Source of the DNA: Ruminococcus flavefaciens | GTDB taxonomy: Bacteria; Bacillota; Clostridia; Oscillospirales; Ruminococcaceae | NCBI GenBank assembly: GCA_002350065.1 | Contig: DEDQ01000069.1 | Coordinates: 5,550 to 13,665, forward strand | Direction: 5' to 3' | DNA: 8,116 bases | Shown here: in pieces, positions 5,372 to 8,116 of the stretch | How positions within the stretch are numbered: the first letter of the stretch is position 1 | How the letters are laid out: every line of letters starts with the position of its first letter | Made by a program: the position numbers and the translations under genes | Notes under the pieces: generated by a model | Seen by the model: only the letters and a program-made list of their open reading frames with translations | What the model was told of the DNA's origin: nothing | The model's database searches: none

Positions 5372-6334
5372 TCATACAGACACATATTCGGGGTCGGAAT
5401 TGAACTTCGTGAGATGAGCGTCTATCGCGGACTTGTCAAGGTCGTCGCCGATGACTATCAGCACGGACTGTCCCTCGCTGACCGGCTCTGTTTCGACCTT
5501 TTCCGGCATGGCATTTATCTTCAGCCAGCCCTGTTTTTCAGTGAAGAGAGAACCTTTTATACGGAAGATACGTCCACACCTCTCATCACGCATTATCCCT
5601 TCGATCACTGAAACTATCACCTCGTCCGGCAGGGAGATATGCATAAAATACCTCACAGAGCTGAGTATCTCCTCGGCTCTGTATTTTTTTACATAGCTGG
5701 AGCTTCTGTATCCGGCAGCGGTAATCACGCGGAAATCCTCGTCTGTGAGCTCGCTCCAGTCCTTAGCGATGACGTCACGCTCAGTAAAGCGGCGGTCGCA
5801 TTTTATCTCCGCAAGCGAGGAATTGAGGTGTTCAATTAGCTTTTCTGTATCAACTCCGGAATTGAACTTGCTGACAACGAGCTTTCCGCAGCATGAAGCC
5901 TCCGACGCAAAGAGATACTCCATCTGCTCGGTGAGACGTCCGCCGCATTCGGGGTCGATGATGCCGATAATGCTTCCGACCTCAAACCAGTTGTCAAGCG
6001 GCGATTCGTGCAGTATATCGAAGAATTCGTCCATATCGAAAATGCCGGAGGGCTCGATTATCACACGGTCGAAATGCTGCATACCGAGCGAAATGAGCTG
6101 AGTTTTGAATCTTCTTTTGTGGCAGCAAGGGTCAGCCGTACCGGCAATCATTTCAAGCTGACAGCGGTCACATTTGAGCTCCGACAGCATGAGCATATCC
6201 ACATTTACAGCCCCGAGGTCGTTCACAAGTATCGCGATACGAAGTCCGCTGTCAATGAGATACCGTGCGTACCGCAGGAGAAAAGTTGTCTTTCCCGAAC
6301 CGAGTATACCGGTCAGAAGGTCTGTCTTAGTCAT
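5372..6334 (-). CDS. G3E-type GTPase downstream of a two-component system
   Basis: This is a 320-residue cytosolic CobW-like P-loop GTPase. Walker A is GILGSGKTT at 9-17, a switch segment VNDLGAVNVD lies at 37-46, and Walker B with RVIIEPSG at 90-97. The canonical GCxCC metal motif is replaced: the region has CDRC (55-58) and then DPCCHKRRFK (68-77). This offers C55, C58, C69, C70 and H71 as possible ligands, with a further C148-C149 pair. The guanine motif is SKFN (155-158) instead of NKxD. Residues from about 215 form a shorter CobW-like C-terminal domain without a His-rich linker. The closest remembered relatives are clostridial GTPases with a DxDCHxRRFK motif. The ATG overlaps the kinase stop by eight bases. 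GCGGAGG lies within the kinase's last codons, seven bases upstream, so translation is coupled. Being last in a sensor operon suggests it serves the response, for example metal delivery. That role is inferred. Confidence 0.92.
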   Translation of the reverse strand: MTKTDLLTGILGSGKTTFLLRYARYLIDSGLRIAILVNDLGAVNVDMLMLSELKCDRCQLEMIAGTADPCCHKRRFKTQLISLGMQHFDRVIIEPSGIFDMDEFFDILHESPLDNWFEVGSIIGIIDPECGGRLTEQMEYLFASEASCCGKLVVSKFNSGVDTEKLIEHLNSSLAEIKCDRRFTERDVIAKDWSELTDEDFRVITAAGYRSSSYVKKYRAEEILSSVRYFMHISLPDEVIVSVIEGIMRDERCGRIFRIKGSLFTEKQGWLKINAMPEKVETEPVSEGQSVLIVIGDDLDKSAIDAHLTKFNSDPEYVSV

Positions 6335-7400
6335 TTTTTACCTCCGCTTTTTTCAGACTTACAAGGAAAACCGAGCCCTCGCCCGGCTTGCTCGTAACAT
6401 ATATCTTGCCGCCGCAGCGGGTGACTATCTCCTTGCAGAGAGAAAGTCCGAGACCGTTGCCCTGCGACTGACGTGAGCTGTCCGCCTGATAGAATTTATC
6501 GAAGATATGACGCTGCTGCTCCTCGCTCATACCGATGCCCTCGTCGCTGATATAGACCTTGTAATGATGCGGCGACTCCTCAAGCTTGACCGTGATACAG
6601 CCTCCTTCATCGGAAAACTTTATCGCGTTGCCGATGAGGTTAGTCCACACCTGAAAGAGCAGCGACTGCTGTCCGCGGATAATGAGCTCGGGCAGGTCGA
6701 GGTCAAATGTGACGCCGCGGCTGTTCCATTTCGGTTCGAGCAGGACTATCGCCTCGCGGAGCTGTTCATCAAGCCGGAAGTCATCAGGCTCGTCGAGTGC
6801 TACCTGATTCTCGAGCTTTGAGAGCCGCAGTATATTCTCGGTGAGGTCGTTGAGCTTCTCTATGCTGAAAAACGCCTTTGTAATGTACTCGGAACGTTCC
6901 TCCTCAGAAATCGAGTTATCCTGCAGCAGCGTGAGATAGCCGTTCAGCGACGACAGCGGGGTTTTGAACTCGTGAGAGACATTTGCAATAAAGTCGTTGC
7001 GTATCATCTCGATAGAGTTCAGCTCCTGCGCCATATCGTTGAAATTCTCAACAGTCTCGGCGAGCTCCTTCACTCTGCCCTTGTATTCGAGCCGGACGCT
7101 GTAATCTCCGGCGGCAATTTTTTTCGTAGCCTTGCTTATGTCAGAGAGCGGACGGAAGATATTCCACACGGCAAAATACGAAAGCGCAGATGCGAGCACC
7201 ACACTTATTATATATATGCTCAGACCGCCATACGCCGGAAAAGCTCCCGAGCTGAAATTCACGCCGAGCTTTTCAAGCAGGAACATCAGCATGACGAGTA
7301 TGAACAAAAGCGCGAATATAGTCGCAAAAAATGCTATCGTAAGTCTACGGGTGAGGCGCTTGTAATGCCGCATCTCTATCGGCTTCTTGCTATTTATCAT
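6327..7400 (-). CDS. Membrane sensor histidine kinase with minimal extracellular loop
   Basis: This is a 357-residue HisKA-type kinase. TM1 spans about residues 21-42, an external loop only about 16 residues long (43-58) follows, TM2 spans about 59-81, and a HAMP linker about 80-132. The phospho-acceptor is H143 in VSHEFKTP. The ATP-binding domain shows the N box with N254 and N258 (NLIGNAIKFS), DEGIG at 286-290, the F box FDKFYQ at 300-305 and GNGLGLS at 314-320. All catalytic motifs are intact, so it should autophosphorylate and signal to the upstream-encoded response regulator. The loop is too small for a sensory domain, so stimulus is likely perceived in the membrane or through a partner. 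Its ATG overlaps the regulator's stop by 11 bases, with GGGCGGTG just upstream as ribosome site. Stimulus is unknown; VanS/BceS-like classes are possible by layout only. Confidence 0.95.
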   Translation of the reverse strand: MINSKKPIEMRHYKRLTRRLTIAFFATIFALLFILVMLMFLLEKLGVNFSSGAFPAYGGLSIYIISVVLASALSYFAVWNIFRPLSDISKATKKIAAGDYSVRLEYKGRVKELAETVENFNDMAQELNSIEMIRNDFIANVSHEFKTPLSSLNGYLTLLQDNSISEEERSEYITKAFFSIEKLNDLTENILRLSKLENQVALDEPDDFRLDEQLREAIVLLEPKWNSRGVTFDLDLPELIIRGQQSLLFQVWTNLIGNAIKFSDEGGCITVKLEESPHHYKVYISDEGIGMSEEQQRHIFDKFYQADSSRQSQGNGLGLSLCKEIVTRCGGKIYVTSKPGEGSVFLVSLKKAEVKND

Positions 7401-8067
7401 TTTTCACCGCCCTGTATCCGAGTCCGCGTATAGTAACTATCTTGAAATCGGGATTGCTTCGGAAGCGTTCACGCAGTCTGCTGATATGCACATCAAGCGT
7501 ATGGGAGTCCACAACCTCTTCTATCCCCCATATATCGTCGAGTATCTGCTGACGGGTAAATATCTGACCCGGATACGACAGAAGCTTATACAGGAGCATA
7601 AATTCCTTCTGCGGGAGTATCTGACTTCCGGAAGCATCGGTAACAGTCCATGTATTGTATTCAAGGACTGTCGAGCCGAATGTGAGCCTTTTCTCGCTCG
7701 CGCTCTTCGCGCGTCTCAGCAGAGCCGTAACGCGCATTATCATCTCATTCAGGTCTACAGGCTTGACCATATAGTCGTCAGCGCCCGAGCCGAATCCGGT
7801 ACGCTTATCCGAGATATCGCCCTTTGCAGTGATTATTATCACGGGGATATCATTGCCGGCTTCACGGAGCTCCTTTATCAGCTCAAAGCCGTTCATTCCA
7901 GCCATCATCACATCTGAGATGATAAGGTCGATGTATTCAGTTTCAAGCAGTTCAAGCGCCTTGTCTGCGTTTTCAGCGCCTATGGCATTGAAGCTGTTTT
8001 TCACGAGAGTGCGGCAGAAGAGCTCGCGCAGGTCTCTGTCGTCCTCGACAACAAGTATCCGGAACAT
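7390..8067 (-). CDS. OmpR/PhoB-family response regulator
   Basis: This 225-residue DNA-binding regulator has the usual family length. The receiver domain (about 1-118) has the acidic pair D9-D10, phospho-acceptor D52 in IISDVMMAG, T80, Y99 and K102 in MVKPVD, so all switch residues are present. The winged-helix effector domain spans about 125-222 and ends with the family-typical RGLGYR at 214-219. It presumably takes phosphate from the kinase encoded next to it and regulates target promoters, possibly including its own operon. AGGAGGG at 8079-8073 lies five bases before the ATG at 8065-8067, a strong start. It heads the visible three-gene overlapping cluster; its promoter probably lies partly or wholly beyond the right edge, since only 49 bases of upstream sequence are present. 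Confidence 0.96.
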   Translation of the reverse strand: MFRILVVEDDRDLRELFCRTLVKNSFNAIGAENADKALELLETEYIDLIISDVMMAGMNGFELIKELREAGNDIPVIIITAKGDISDKRTGFGSGADDYMVKPVDLNEMIMRVTALLRRAKSASEKRLTFGSTVLEYNTWTVTDASGSQILPQKEFMLLYKLLSYPGQIFTRQQILDDIWGIEEVVDSHTLDVHISRLRERFRSNPDFKIVTIRGLGYRAVKNDK

Positions 8068-8072
8068 TGTAT

Positions 8073-8079
8073 CCCTCCT
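8073..8079 (-). promoter_or_regulatory. Ribosome binding site of the response regulator
   Basis: On the minus strand this is AGGAGGG, five bases before the ATG at 8067. It fixes the regulator start. The remaining bases to the window edge are AT-rich and hold no promoter I trust. Confidence 0.85.
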
Positions 8080-8116
8080 AAAAAATCATACACTAATTAA
8101 TGTCTGCTCAACAACT

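Noticed and set aside
7387..7917. A 176-residue plus-strand frame opposite the response regulator
   Set aside because: It is antisense to a regulator with all conserved residues intact, and has no ribosome site or recognisable motif.
8085..8114. Possible minus-strand promoter TTGTTG-18-TATGAT before the response regulator
   Set aside because: The -10 is so close that transcription would start inside the ribosome site at 8073-8079; both boxes are also weak. The true promoter is probably outside the window.

Overview
The window looks like ordinary chromosome from an anaerobic, low-to-mid GC Firmicute. Ruminococcus or a close Oscillospiraceae/Lachnospiraceae relative fits best. This rests on gene content (three clostridial-type G3E GTPases, a PheB-like ACT protein, DUF624 and SpoIIM-like membrane proteins), strong GGAGG ribosome sites and sigma-A style promoters. 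No phage, IS, tRNA, rRNA or CRISPR signal was seen, and nothing suggests recent transfer.

Layout. (1) At 17-460, minus strand, is a PheB/UPF0735-type ACT-domain protein with a near-consensus promoter at 530-558. A strong ribosome site at 7-13 shows that the operon continues off the left edge. (2) At 461-787 is a 327-bp divergent intergenic region. It holds both outward promoters, three AGCTGA heptamers and an inverted repeat. (3) At 788-5335, plus strand, is a probable five-gene operon: a His-rich G3E (CobW-type) GTPase; a second G3E-type protein with a C-terminal domain like that of TIGR03943/DUF1980 proteins; proC; a SpoIIM-like membrane protein; and a DUF624 membrane protein. (4) At 5342-5367 is an 11-bp perfect hairpin that can terminate both converging operons. 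(5) At 5372-8067, minus strand, an OmpR-type response regulator, a two-TM sensor kinase and a third G3E GTPase form an overlapping, translationally coupled set.

Biological reading. G3E GTPases are metal chaperones or insertases. The three here belong to distinct subfamilies. Each has an intact Walker A and a different departure from the standard NKxD guanine-recognition motif (SHTA, NRFD, SKFN), and each treats the metal-binding CxCC site differently (present, absent, or replaced by a Cys cluster). One carries 33 histidines in a 63-residue linker built partly from a 51-bp tandem duplication. The simplest inference is a metal-handling (possibly zinc) locus with a two-component system beside it. 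No metal transporter or recognisable Zur operator lies inside the window, so the metal and any link between the two operons remain inference. All three GTPase types resemble conserved clostridial families, so the interest lies in the grouping, the domain fusion and the lack of known functions.
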